Source: Anagrus nilaparvatae (lineage: Eukaryota; Arthropoda; Insecta; Hymenoptera; Mymaridae). From it: a DNA stretch of 64,000 nt. Positions 12,061 through 25,407 of this stretch are shown here, piece by piece (position 1 is the stretch's first letter; every line of letters begins with the position of its first letter). The DNA lies in the NCBI GenBank assembly GCA_022575985.1, contig JAKSXM010000132.1, positions 2,728,001-2,792,000 on the forward strand, given 5' to 3'. Below the pieces are notes generated by a model. It made no database searches. It saw only the letters and a list, made by a program, of their open reading frames with translations, and was not told the DNA's origin. The translations under genes were made by a program, and so were the position numbers.

Positions 12061-14640
12061 TGTTGGAAAACTAAATTTGGTGGAAAATTATTCATGGATT
12101 ATGGCTGCCAAATTATTTCTAAGGATGTGAAAATTCCACTCGTTTTTTGATTACAACTCACTTTACAACAAACATTTCGAATAAATTACCTTTACAAAAT
12201 ATTCTTATTTTGTCCGGGAAATAAAAGAGAAAATAGTTTTCGAAATATTGGACTCAGGAAATCGCCCGAGTACATTTTGTAATTTTTATTAGAACTAATT
12301 AAAATCAACTATTCTTATAATTAAGATCTTACACCTTAAATGGATTGCTTTTGGTCACCATTAGACATACTTCAAAAATCTTACTGTTACTCATAAAATG
12401 AGAATAATACCCAACAAAAAAATAGAAGTGTAATTCACCTTAATTATTCCCATGTGTAAAATAACATTTAATTCAAAAATTAAATAACTTTTTGTTGGCT
12501 ATTTTTTTTTTATTATTTTCAATTCACATAATTTCTTATTAAAATAATAAATGTATATATTTAGTTATTAAAACTACTAATGGTTATAATAGCTCTATGA
12601 TAGTTAATTTGTATTAATTTAATGAAGCCATTTACAAAAGTAATATATTACGGTAACATTCTGCTATATATATATATATACATTTATATATATATATATA
12701 TTGAATATAGTTAAAATGATATACGTTTATGATGTATACGTTAATTTCAAACTTGCAGTTTCTTCTTCCATATTATATTATGCATGCTTTATACATGCAC
12801 AAATGTATAAAGTATGTACTTATATCACGTAAATAACCATCTATTAATGAGAACAGTTTTAGAAATTTATATTTATGTAAATTAATTTGTGTTTACTTTT
12901 TTATGGATTAAGAAAAACCAGTCGGATGAGTTGAGTCTAGTAGTGAACTGACAGTTGAATAATAATTTTGATTTTTTGTATTATTTTGTAATGAGAACCA
13001 TATTTTATCTTGCTGTTTTGCTTAGGTACCTTCAACTCTAATTGATGTGTTGAACGTGATAAATATTTTTTTTTTTACAACTTTTCTTTATTCACTGAAT
13101 CAATTTCAAGAAAAGTACTAAGTACATTATATTTGTTTATTTATTTATAGCTAGGAAACTTATTCTTTCGATAAGTGAACAATAATATAAGAAATGTAAT
13201 AACATTTTCCAAGTAAAATTTGTAATTTTGAAGTAACGAACCAAAAGTTTTCATTTAAAGCATCAACAAATTCTTTGAAATCAGAATTCTTGAAAAGAAT
13301 TATTTTTAATAAGAGTTACGTGCGTTAAATTTCTTATTAAAAATAATTCTTTTCAAGAATTAATTTTATAAGAAAATTTTAATAATTTTTTATTTAAAAT
13401 TCATAGGAACGTGAATTGCATTTTTAAAATACAATTTTTTCAATATTTTAATTAATTTTCAATAATATTAATTTAAAATTTTAGTTTTCCCTTGATTTTT
13501 ATCTAATAAACCAAATAAACTAACAAATTTTTCAAAATTTCCTGTCATTTCTGTTCCTTCAACTTTAATGTCCTACAGTAATTTTTCTGATAGTTCTAAC
13601 CTTTTTAAATCACCTTTCAGGCCCATACTTTTTTGATGAATGTTAATTTAACTTAAAATTTTTTATTGAAAATTTAAAATAAAATAAATTTTCTATATGC
13701 ATAAAATACTAAATGCGATTAAATTTTATAAATTATAACACAATAAAAATCAATACTTTTTTTTGTTTTGTTATTATACAGGAAATTGTTAAATCCGGAT
13801 AAAAACAAGTGTATTTCCGTAAATGAAAAGTTATTATTGGATTATTTTATATCATATTATAACCTCTGTGTATCATTTAAAAAGGATTAATTTTTTTTTT
13901 TCTATAATAAATTTAAAAAAAAATCAAATAAATGTAAAATTATTTTTTGATTTAAGTACAAAAACAAAATAATTAAATTATTTAAGCTAAATCTAAATAA
14001 AGAGTTATTTAAATTCAACGATTGTCAAACTTAATATTTTCTTTTTTTTTAAATAAAAGTTTTAAAATAAAATAAAAAAGGGAAATTTTCAACGACTTTT
14101 CAAAAGTTAAATAAAAGAACAGTACAAGAAAAAAAAAGAGAAAGAAAGGTTTTATTTCTTGTATTTTACAAAAAAGTGTGATCGTACTTTATTACGTGGG
14201 TAGAAAATCAACCAGGTCAGATTTTTCAGTTTTATTATATCATACTTAATATATTTAACATTTTATCTTTTTAAATCGTGACATTTTTAATACTGAATTT
14301 TTAAGATATTTTTTTATTTAAAATAACCATAACCATAAAAAAATAATGTTTGTGTATGTGACAAGAGTTTCTTTTTTTAATAGTTTTTTTAATAGCAAAG
14401 TTTCAGAGTCAAAGTCTTGTAAATTTTTGGATAGCTTATAGTAACTAGAAATCTATGTCCTAAAATTTTATTTAAATCTCTTCCATAATACCAAATAAAA
14501 TGCACTTCTGTAACATATGAACCAAAATTAAAATAAGTACTAATAGTCTAACCCGCTTGCGCTGAGGCTTGATAAATAGAAATAGAAGAAATCATACTTC
14601 ATGGCAGTGCCAAGGATAAAAACTTTCATATGCACAAGAA
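12061..14640. other. AT-rich intergenic DNA with no gene seen
   Basis: Contains (TA)n tracts at about 12664-12702 and the perfect hairpin listed separately. No coding sequence or RNA gene could be supported. Confidence 0.55.
13285..13361. repeat. Perfect 30-bp inverted repeat (hairpin)
   Basis: The arm 13285-13314 (AATTCTTGAAAAGAATTATT and on to AAGA) is matched without a mismatch by the inverted arm 13332-13361, around a 17-base loop. It could be a very young or gene-converted MITE relic or a hairpin RNA precursor. No pre-miRNA-like bulges are present. Confidence 0.8.
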
Positions 14641-14644
14641 ATAC

Positions 14645-16497
14645 TTTATTTCTAAATTCTTTTTAGGGGGTGACCCTCTTGAAACCAGACTAAACTTTCA
14701 CATTTTTTTTACGAAGCTTTTTGATAATATACCCAAAGTTTAGCCTATGCCCCATTGTCCTGAGGGGGGATACAGACCCCCGAAATTTAAGTCACCCAGG
14801 TGACCCAATTGAAACCAGGCCAAACTTTACACACGTTTTCTTTTCATCATAATAAACGAATATTACAAATATGGCCTATGCCAACGTGTCCAAAGGGGTG
14901 ATCTTGATGGTACATTGAGGTATTTTAGGGCCAAAATACCGCCAAGTTCACCCCTTCAGACAGTTTAGCATAGGACACAGAGCTGGGATACTGTGACACG
15001 CTGTTATCCGTATATACGGCATACGGTAAACGGGTACTAGATGTAATCAGCCGTATATACGGCAAACTGCATACGGTAGCCGTATAAATTAGCCCATTAA
15101 TACGGCAAATTTCAAACGGATCCCGTATATACTTCAGCCGTATAAAAATCTATACGGGAAAAGTCAATACGGGAGCCGTACAGAATATGCCGTATTAATG
15201 GACTATTTTATACGGGTCCCGTATTGACTTTTGCCGTATGAAAATCCGTACGGCAAAATCCAATACGGGAACCGTACAAAATATGCCGTATTAATGGACT
15301 ATTTTATACGGCTCCCGTATTAGATTTTGCCGTATAGATTTTCATATGGCAAAAGTCAATACGGGAACCGTACAAAATATGCCGTATTAATGGACCAATT
15401 TATACGGCTCCCGTATTGACTTTTGCCGTATGAAAATCCATACGGCAAAATACAATACGGGAACCGTATAAAATATGCCGTAATAATGGACCATTTTATA
15501 CGGCCCCCGTATTGATTTTTGCCGTATGAAAATCCATACGGCAAAATCCAATACGGGAGCCGTATAAAATAGTCCATTAATACGGCATATTACCTACGGC
15601 TCCCGTATTTATTTATGCCGTATGAAAAATCGTACGACAAAAATCAGTACAAAATCACCCGAAAATCACCTATTTGTATGGCATAAGAATATACGGCTCC
15701 ATATTTTTCTAATACGGGCCCGTATGTATATAGGACCTGGGTAATTTTATAATGCCCACGGACCCGTATGCGTATAGTAGAGGGTATTTTCGTAATGCCC
15801 ACGGGTCCGTATGCGTATGAGACTTGGGTGTTTTCATAATGCCCACGGATACGTACACAGTATGAAAATACCCAAGTCCTATACGCATACGGACCCGTAT
15901 GCATATAGGTCCTGGGTATTTTCATAATGTTCACGGACCCGTCAGCATTATGAAAATACCTAGGTCTCATACGTATACTGACCCGTGGGCATTATGAAAA
16001 TATCCTCTCCTATAAGCATACGGGTCCGTGGGCATTATGAAAATACCCAGGTCCTATATGCATACGGGTCCGTATGGGTATAGGACTTGGGTATTTTCAT
16101 AATGCTGACGGGTCCGTGGGCAGTATGCATTCAAACTTTAACATACTAATAACTGATCCGTATACTTATAAAAACAAAGTATGGACAGACTGTGCACGGA
16201 TCATTATACTGCTTGGCCGTATATACGGCTGTTAGTTTTCCGTGCCCAAAATGCCGTGCACGCCCAGCTCTGATAGGACATATTTGAAATATACGTTTAT
16301 TATGGTGAAAATAAAACGTGTCTAAAATTTGGCCTGGTTTCATTTGAGTCACCTGAGTGACTTAAACTTCGGGGGGCTGTATTTCGGGGGACAATGGAGC
16401 AAAGCTAAACTTTGGGTATATTATCAGAAAGCTTCGTAGCATAAAGTGTGCACTCCGGTCCGAGCGTTTTCAAAAAAGTCACCCTACTTCTTATGTG
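14645..16497. mobile_element. Foldback element split by a hAT-type insertion
   Basis: The arm 14645-14900 and the arm 16281-16497 are inverted copies of each other; both contain GATAATATACCCAAAGTTTAGC, AGTCAC(C/T)CAGGTGAC and GAAACCAGGCCAAA-type blocks. Without the inner element (14978-16272 plus one target duplication) the two arms form one foldback of roughly 550 bp. No coding capacity. Confidence 0.65.
14978..16272. mobile_element. Non-autonomous hAT-type element built of palindromic repeats
   Basis: The ends CAGAGCTGGG and CCCAGCTCTG are inverted repeats, bordered on both sides by the same 8 bases ATAGGACA (14970-14977 and 16273-16280). An 8-bp duplication and a CAG-starting terminus fit the hAT superfamily. 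The interior is not protein coding. From 15000 to 15650 it is dense in CCGTAT...ATACGG palindromes arranged in ~120-bp units. From 15720 to 16130 it switches to units containing ACGGGTCCGTATGCGTATAG and GGGTATTTTCATAATG in alternating orientation. Apparent ORFs here follow the repeats. Confidence 0.8.
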
Positions 16498-19400
16498 CTT
16501 ATTCTAATTTCATGATAGATTGTAAGCGCAATACCACGTAACGCACTCAATATTTCCAATTCAAAAAAATACGCCATTTCAATCGGAGGAAAAACTCACG
16601 TGGGAACTTCGATGGCCATTCCTCGTGCAAAAGAGTGGGTAAGGTCACTTTTCACCCTAAATAAAAGAAAATAAAAAAATAAAAAAAATTTTTAAAAAAC
16701 TTGGTTCAAAAATGGTTCAAAGTAATAAATTGTTCGACGCCCACTGAAAATACGTCTATTCCTTTTCGAATATGATACAAATTACTCCGATAACAACGTA
16801 TTATATTTATTTCTGTATCGTATAGTACCATTAAAAAAAAACCATAAACAATTGAAATTTTGAATATGTTTGATATCTGACCTTAAACAATCATTACGGT
16901 TAATTTCATTTGCAAGAAAGATCACAAAAAATTTTCGATAATACCCCATCTTCATATGAAAAATTAAAGAAAATTTTAAATTCTATTACAGTATTTCACG
17001 AGTATTTTATTCTCAAAATTACATTTCCTCCATTCTTATATATTGAGCAAAGGTGTATGCTTTAAAAAAATAATTAGTTTGCAAAGTATAAAACTTATAA
17101 CCGGTTTGTGTACACACAACCAAAATGCATGGAACATGTTTACTTACATTTACATCTGTAATCTTACAGCATGGACACACACAAAAAAATACAATTTCCT
17201 ATTTTTATAATTTGTAATTATCACCTTTACTAAATGTTAAGATTCTAAACCCAAACTATTATGATTTCCTAAACGCGTATTATTCTAGGTCCCTAAATCA
17301 AAAAAATTTTCTAAGTCCCTAAACCCAAATTATTCTCAGTCCCAAAATTGAAATTATTCCAAATTCCATTTGACCCCCCCCCTTAAATGGGACATATTTG
17401 ACCCCCCCCTTAAATGGGACATATTTGACCCCCCCCCCTTAAATGGGACAAATTTGACCCCCCCCCCCTTAATTTTCAAATTCCGAAGTACCCCCTCCCT
17501 ATAAACATGTTCCATGTTAAAATATCTGATTAGACCGTAACATATACATTAAAAAAAGAAATTTATTTCCAATATATTTCTATTATTTTTATAAAACCTC
17601 AAATCTGAATAGTACAAAAAAAAAAAAACAAAAAATTATAGAGATTATTTCAGCTTTTCTGTTATTTTAAAAAATAAATGTATTGTTAATCACTACAGTT
17701 TAATCAATAAAAAGAATATAAATTAAAGATTATACTTTTAAAAAAAATGCATAGATATTTTTTCATTAACGATAATCCAACATTTTTATTTAACAATTTT
17801 TTTTTTTTATCTAAAAAGTTATTTATTTTCTTGTATACCAAAATTATACTAATAAAATAAATATAGCATTATCACTAATAATTTTATAATTGAAATTTTA
17901 TAGAAATTAAAGGAAACATTTGAAGTAAGTAAATACAAAATAAAAAGTATCTTTTTTTGAAAAAAATAATTATTTTTCGATCTAAAAAGATCCAAGATAT
18001 TTTATACATAATATAAATTAAAATTATTTCATGAATATTTGCATATATACTCATAAAAAAAGACACAATTGAAACAGATCTTTATCATACATACAGTAAA
18101 GCTTCAGCGAGTTTATAAAGCTTGAGGTTTATCTTAATTACAGTTGTCTCGAGTCAATCTCAATGGTAATTAACTGACTTTACTCTTGTCCGCTCGTGCG
18201 ACACTGCAGTTTATATGCAATTCTTCTTTATACATATTAGCCTGTCAGTTATTTTAAAAAGTTGCTTGTATTTTCGATTACCCAGCAAAATTAGCACCAA
18301 TTTATTAAAAAAATAAGATACCCAAAATTATAGGTTATTTAATCACTCCTAAGTATTACGACCAAGTAAATGAAAATAACATTGTTTCAATAAATTTTTC
18401 AAAATAATTTTCAGTCTAATATATATATGTATTATATATATTCTTTTTATTCATCTAATCTAACTTTTAAAAAAATCTTCCTTTGTACTTTTTACGTATG
18501 TATTTATTTTAGCACATTGTAAATACGTGTACAGGACTTATCTTTTCAAGATAATTAAAAAACAAAGTAAGTTTGCAACAAAAAGAAAAATACAATATTT
18601 AATGAGACATTTAATGAAATATAAATGATGAAAAAAGTTTTAACTAGATTTATGGATAAATAATGCTTTTAATTTTCCGAAACTAAAAGTTTTTAAAACA
18701 TATAATGCACAAAAATGAATTAGTGGACTGTAGAATAAATTGGACTCATATCACTTTGCTTTACATTGTTTTTAATAAAGAAAATATTTAAGATATCAAC
18801 AGTTTCACAAATAGCCATTTATCAAGCGAGTATCAAACTGTTTGAGCCTTCATATCGGTACCATAGTAATTTTTTCCTTACAGTACTACCAAAAATAAGC
18901 CTCCATGACAATTTTTAGCATTTTTTTAGCATTTTTGGCAATTTCATTTTTTGGCCATTTTTAAAAAAGAAGAAATAATTTATATTATTTATTCTAAAAA
19001 ATTTTCATACTAACGTGAAAAATCTTTTGCCTAAATTATTTTTTGTAAAATGTTTAAAAGTTTCTGTAAAGCATATGAAACATGAAAAAATTTAAAAATT
19101 GATTATAAGTTGCATATGAAAATACCTTCATTTTAAAAATTAGCGAAATCCGCAGTTGGTTTTACAAAGATTTTTTCAGACTATCCACACAACCCCGGCC
19201 TACCCTTTTTTCAATACTTTGTTAAACTTTTTACTTTTTACCATTTTAGCGCTCTAAAAACAACGAGAAATATTTCTACGTCGATGCTGCAATAAACAGT
19301 TATTTGTTTTTCAGCTTGCTGTCAATTCAGCTTCATTTAATTTGCTAAATAAAGTTTTTACATACACAAAATACGTGAAAAATAGGACTTTTTTGGAAAT

Positions 19401-19569
19401 GTATAAAAACAGATAGAAGAAAATACCATTCACCAAAAGTTTCAAAGATTATTTATTAGTGTTTGAAGAATATTCTCTGAAATTTTTGGCCAGTTTGGTT
19501 ATGATAGAAAAAAGTTATAGTAAATTAAAAACGTAAAAATATCGAAATTTCAGAAAAAAAAAACAGTAT
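16498..19569. other. AT-rich intergenic DNA with no gene seen
   Basis: Apart from the inverted-repeat-bounded poly-C block listed separately, nothing beyond A/T tracts was recognised. Short open frames near 17884-18066 are AT-rich chance ORFs. Confidence 0.5.
17129..17515. repeat. Inverted-repeat-bounded block with a poly-C tandem array
   Basis: ATGGAACATGTTTA (17129-17142) and its inverse TAAACATGTTCCAT (17502-17515) bound 387 bp. Inside are imperfect repeats of TCCCTAAACCCAAATTATTCT type (about 17240-17360), then four head-to-tail units of TTGACCCCCCCCTTAAATGGGACATA type (about 17369-17470) whose C tracts vary from 7 to 12. The variable homopolymer length points to slippage. Confidence 0.7.
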
Positions 19570-19885
19570 AGATGGCGTTGGTTAGGATTGAGGCATCCGC
19601 ATAATGTCTATAGATATCATATAGGCATTATGTAGATAACGCAGTCCGGGTGCGACCATGTGCACTATAAGCCGGCATGGGGACAGGAGAAATTGTGCGA
19701 ATTCTCTGAGGCCATAGGTTGACAACGCACACATATAACACTGACACACGGACATAACACAGACACTTACACTGACACAACACACACCGCCCATACACAG
19801 GCATAAGCCTCCTGTGGGATGCATGTGGATTATCCTCATGTATACGTAAAAGTCGGTAATCAATTACATTACATTACATTACATC
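19570..19885 (+). mobile_element. LINE 3' end fragment with (ATTAC)n tail
   Basis: A stretch much richer in GC than its surroundings ends in four ATTAC units (about 19864-19883). A pentanucleotide tail after unique sequence is typical of a truncated non-LTR retrotransposon in the plus orientation. An open frame on the opposite strand (19863-19582) is in repeated ACAC-type sequence and is not credible as a gene. The clade is not determined. Confidence 0.5.
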
Positions 19886-21100
19886 TCCGGATAAAATAAG
19901 CCGTTTTAATTTTGTAGGTCACATTTGAAAGGTCTTGAGTAGCACAAAATTTTTCAGCTAACCGAAAATAATTATATAAAGATTTCCGGATTTGAAATTC
20001 CTGTTTTTTTTTTGTTTCAGTCATCTAAAATTTTTTATCGACAAATAAAATTTACGTGATAAAAGTGGCTATAAATTTTTTTTGTAAATTTTGAAGTTTA
20101 TACCAAAAAAATGCGACCAACCAAAAGTAATTTGACTGAAAAATAAGAGAATGGCGAAATTTCGAAAATAGGCTAAAAAAGGCCAATTTTGGACCTTTTG
20201 GAGGCCATAACTTGGCCAGATATTGTTCTAGAGGGCTAAAAATTTGGCTAGGTGAGTTTTTTATTACCTAAAATAGTATCTGAAATTTTGAACCTAATCG
20301 GTGACATGGGTGTGCCCACTTTTGTATAAAAAGTAATGGATATACCCATATAAGTCCCTTTATATGTACATCCCTTTATATTTAAAGTATCCTATTAATA
20401 AATAAAAAAGATTAAAAAATCGAATACGATAAAAATAATTTAAAATATAATTCAAAGAATAAATGCACATGAATAATTTTTGTTTACATAAAATTTGTAA
20501 TTATTTTTAGTAAGTACCAGTACGTTAGCATATTGTTTTCTTAAAAATAATTATAAAATATATATACTAATTAAAATTTACGGTCTTGAGAGAAAATTAT
20601 ATGAATTTGTAAAGAATCCAAATGAAATTCATTTATATACGAAAATAAATAAATTATTTTATAAATTATCCATTTAAAATTATAAATTAAACTATATAAT
20701 ACCAAACAGACGTTGATTTAATTTTCATTATAAATAAAATAATTACATATAAAATGTAGAGGCCTTTTAAGTAAAAACAAAGTAACATAAAATTAATTTC
20801 TAAGATATATATATACTTAGCAAGTTGCTCAACGGTTTTCTAAATTAAGATTAGTATTAAGGGCTACGGTCAGTCAAGAAAAGCATCTTATGAAGCGTAA
20901 ATGTATAAGCCTTTAAAGAACTTTCATGATGTGTTTTACAAAGATATTCAAAAGATTTTGATTACTTCAATATTTGTTTGAAGATGAATTCACCGATGTA
21001 GTTTTATGTTTTTAGTCAAAGGCTTAGTTTCTTTCGTTAATTTAAACTTGAAGAATATTAAAAAATAATTATGTGAGGCATCGATATTTATATGCATATA
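19886..21100. other. AT-rich intergenic DNA with no gene seen
   Basis: No coding sequence or RNA gene could be supported. Confidence 0.5.
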
Positions 21101-21875
21101 TTAGGGCGTTAAGAAAAAATTATGAATTTCAAACAAATACAGGATGTAAGTATTTATAATAATTTTTTACTTACAATTATGTTGGGACTTAAAATTATTA
21201 AAAAGACGCTTAAATTTGGTGCCCCTAGGTAAAATTTTCAGAAAAATCCAAATTTTTATTTAGATTTTAATTTCATTATGTAACTTGGCAGAAAATTAAA
21301 TATTTTAAAAAGTCAATTTTTTAACATCGTTATTTTTTGTTCTAGAGGTTTGAAAATGAAAAAAGTCAAAAATAAAAAAAAAAATGGTTACGGATATTAA
21401 AAATATATGAGCAAACAAACAATTTAAGATCTACTGGAAAACAACTAAGCTTTCTGCAATGATTATTTTCTTGCTCATGCCCAATTCAAATGAATTTTTT
21501 GGCCTAAGAATCGGATTCTAATGAGAAAAAAAGATAAATACCTGAAACTCGAAAATACTCAAAAAACGAAAAAATTAAAACTGCTTTAAAAAAATAGAAT
21601 TTGGTCTAGAAAGTTAGGTTTAAAAAGCTAAAAAGCTGGAAAATTTAAGCACCAATTATAAAAAATTTTTAATATTAGTGTAGTTGCTAGAGAACGAACA
21701 GTACGTGATATCTATAGTAACCTAAGTTTTTAGACAATGATTTTATTGCGTGCAAGAGTATCTAATAAGTGCAGAAAATTCTACGCAAAGATTTATGCAT
21801 GAGTTTTACGCTCAGACGCAAAAAAAAATTATTTTCTGTATATTTAAAAAAAAAAGTATTTTTAGTACACCCTAA
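21101..21875. mobile_element. MITE with TTAGGG ends
   Basis: The left end TTAGGGCGTTAAGAAAA (21101) and the inverted right end TTAGGGTGTACTAAAAA (ending 21875) form short terminal inverted repeats, flanked on both sides by TATA. About 775 bp with no ORF. The TA-type target suggests a Tc1/mariner-like family, but the ends alone do not settle this. Confidence 0.5.
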
Positions 21876-22934
21876 TATATAAAAACTTTTTCTTTTAATC
21901 CCATTTTTTATTGAAGCTTGTAATAAGTTTCTTTTTTACGATTATAATTATTAAACTGAACTAATTTAGGTAGGTGCTTTTCTTCTTAAAAAAAAACTTT
22001 CAATGAATTATAAAAATTATAATTTTTTTTTTTTTTAATTTTTATTTAAAATTACGTAAGAAGTTTGTCAAAGACGGTTTTTTTGTATAATATTAAAATA
22101 TATAAAGTTTCTGTTTGGTTTATAAAGTTTTCAAATTAGTTACTTTATATCTGAATAATTTTCTGTTTTATTAAGAAATAGATTTAACATAAAATTATAG
22201 AAATAATATAATAATAATAAACAATGTTGAATTAAACAAAAAAATTTTTTATTAAAAAATTAAATTAAAATTTAGAAGTTTATATATATAGTATATATAA
22301 ATTTGTAAAATTAATTCTAATTTAAGTTACATTAGTAAATTGACTTAAACATTTTACCTCTTAAACTTTCAAACATTTCAATTTCTATGTTTAAACTATG
22401 CATCACACATTTACTATATATATATGTTATATATGTATTGTTAACTTCAAGATTAAAGGTACTCACATCTTCTCTTAATTAGGAAAATCAAGTCGTTTTA
22501 ACTGTCTAAATAAGTAAATATCGACATTTCTTAATTCAAGTTGATAAATATTAAATAAATTTTTTTTTTTTGTTACTGAATTATTTAAAATTTGGGGTTT
22601 TTAAATTGACGTTTTAAGGAATTCTATTTCGTATAAGGTTCAATTATGTAAGTTTTTTGATTAAATTTGAAGTGCATCTGTATGGGTAAATTACTTGTTA
22701 GAAATCCTTCAAGAGTACATAGATTTTCATACAAAGTTTCTCTTCAAACATGCTTTATTTGTAAATTAGGCTAATACCTCGGCCAATACGAAGTGAAGAC
22801 TATCAGGAAAGTGTTCATGTAACAAGTAAAACAATTTTAGATTAGAACGCTAAAATAGTAAAAGTATTAAAATTCAAATTCGAAGGAAAATTAAATGCGT
22901 GAAAATTCAAATAATTTTACCCAAAATATAATTC
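21876..22934. other. AT-rich intergenic DNA with no gene seen
   Basis: A/T tracts and short TATA-type repeats; no feature supported. Confidence 0.5.
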
Positions 22935-23673
22935 TGCAACAGTAATGCTGCTTTTGTTGAATTTTCAGATTTTGGTTATATTTTAAGCCAATTGGATGAA
23001 TTTAAATCCAATGGGTCGAATTTCCAGTCAATACCAAGAAATGCAAACCAATTTGTTTTAAAACCCAACCAAAAACTAAAATATTAAATAGGAAGATTTT
23101 TGACGCTGGAAATTGTTTATGATAAAATAGGAAATAAGTAGACTCATTCCAGCAAAATATAAAATTTTTCTTTATTTACATACTAGCGTTTCAATTCATT
23201 CAAATCCTTATCAAGTTTTTTGCTATAATAATAAACAATTTTTTAAAATATTATAAATAAATATATAATAAATGCTCGGCAAGGTTGCTTAGTTTGGAAT
23301 TTCAAACACTAAAAGTATTTCGCTTGAATTCTCAAGCGAACCCAGTAAGACTTATTACTCGTTTAAGCTTTGATATTTGCAGAGTATTTAATTTTTAGGA
23401 TACTTTCCAGATTTTTTGAATTAAACCACTTAATATGACTCAAAAAAAAAATTTTTTTAATATTTGGTCTGAATAGCTTATTATTAATATTGATCTTGCT
23501 CGAAATTTCGAGTTGCTCAAGCAGTTTGCTTGCAAAGAATCACTTGAAATTTCTAACAAAGCAACCTTTCAGTGTAGCATTCTAATAAAATCAATTTTAT
23601 TTAATATGTTAATTTTTAATTGGATTTTAAACCAAATCGATTGAAATTTTAACGAAAGCAGCATTACCGTGCA
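22935..23673. mobile_element. MITE with TGCAACAGTAATGC ends
   Basis: TGCAACAGTAATGCTGCTTT (22935) is mirrored by the inverted right end TGCACGGTAATGCTGCTTTC (ending 23673), a 24-bp inverted repeat with few mismatches. Inner inverted matches (AAGCCAATTGGAT and its counterpart) extend the arms. About 739 bp, non-coding. Confidence 0.6.
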
Positions 23674-24964
23674 GCTAAAAAAATATTAGTCAAACATTTT
23701 TTTAAGTACGCTAATCTACGAAGCAAAGTGAGCGCAGTTGCCTCCACCTGTGATAACAGTTTTTATCTTTACAATGTAAAAATGATATCATCAATTTTTT
23801 TTTTCATTTCAAATTTGAAAAACAAAAAAAATACGTGTCATATATTTTTTTATTTAATTTCGGATTGGGCAAAAAAATCAATCAAAGTTTGAAGCATTTT
23901 TATTTATTAATGGCTAAAAAATTGTCTTTACATGGAAAACTTAAATTCCTAAACTCTTTCCTTTAGTTGGGGACGTGCAAATTTTAGAATAAAATAATAG
24001 TACATTTTTAACCAACTCGTATAGAAATGTTTATTTTACGAAGCACGTAGCGCCTAATTTAGAAAAGGGCAATAATAAAACTAATGTCGTAGACCCAATC
24101 ATAAATGAAGTAATGGCATGTAAATATTTTATAATAAAAATCTACATGTATATGAAATAATATGAAAAATAAATTTTTATTTATATTCATGATTCAAAAA
24201 AATAAATAAAAATAAGATGCAGTCACGTTTACAGTTTGTATTTTCATCTGTTCAAAAATAGTAGTTTTCTTAACGTGTGCCCAAGGTGATACTATTATCA
24301 AAAATAGAATTCACATTATCTGAATTACCTAACCTTGCACACTTGTAATAAATGTAAATTATTAATTATCCATCAATAAATTTGATATTTTTTTAATTGG
24401 GATAATAAAATATACGGTTTCCCTGATCAAATGCAACAAGATTTAATAATTTAATACCAATTATTAATTTTGAAGTATATAATTTTCAAGAAATAAAGTG
24501 ACTTCTGATCGAAAACTGGCTCTCATACAATATAACTCAACAAATTTTTTAGACTGCTGCTTGAAAATTCAGCAAAGCAACATAACCATGCATATTTATT
24601 TAAATATATTTTCATATTTCATACAACTGTTTTTTAGTAAAATTGACAGTGGCATTATTGAATTTCTTAGCATAAATACAAAACTCAAAAAAGAAAATAT
24701 TCTAATGATTTTATTAATTTTTAAAATTTTAAGTTTTAAGGGTAATAGTAAGTTTTAAGAATAATATATAGTACAAAAATAATATTTTCAAAAATTTTAA
24801 TAATTTAAAGTTTTAGTTTTAAAAAGTTTAAATTTTGAGTGTTCTTAGTATAGTAAAGTTTTGAAATATATATATATATTTTTTTTCTTAAAAAAAAAAA
24901 AAAAAATAATATTGAATAACCTATAAGGGGCTATGTAATTTGTATTTTTTTCTTTCTATGGATA
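23674..24964. other. AT-rich intergenic DNA with no gene seen
   Basis: An 86-codon open frame at 24498-24758 has no recognisable domain and AT-driven composition; it is not called as a gene. Confidence 0.5.
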
Positions 24965-25407
24965 TGTTACCGTTAAAGTCCGCTCTTCCGATAAAGTTAG
25001 CTTTAACTGGTGAAAGTTAGTAAAGTACTTGGTTAAAGTCCACTAAAACGATTAAAATGAATAAAAATACAACATTAACCGTTTTAGGGGTTGTCAACTT
25101 AGAAGTTCACCGCACTTCTAAGACTTTTTTACCCTTCTACCAAAAACTTTAAATATAAGAAAAAAGTTTTAAATGTTTATCTGAAATGCAGGTACTGAGT
25201 CCGAATCTGACAATCAAATTTCAAAATTCGAAATGGAAGCCTTGAAATTTGCCAATTTTCCAAAAAATTTGTTTCTATGTAAAAAGAGTTGTTTTCGTTT
25301 CTATGGCTCGGCTTTATGTTAGATAAAGTTAACTTTAATTGTCCCTTGTTGGTTAAAGTCCATGGGAGCGGTTTCGTATAGGTGTTCGAGATTGTATTAT
25401 ATATTAT

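Noticed and set aside
15356..15970. 73- and 108-codon minus-strand open frames
   Set aside because: They lie wholly within the palindromic hAT-type arrays and repeat with the unit; no gene-like features.
19582..19863. 93-codon cysteine-rich minus-strand open frame
   Set aside because: The cysteines come from ACAC-rich plus-strand sequence in a LINE 3' end; no signal peptide or splice context.
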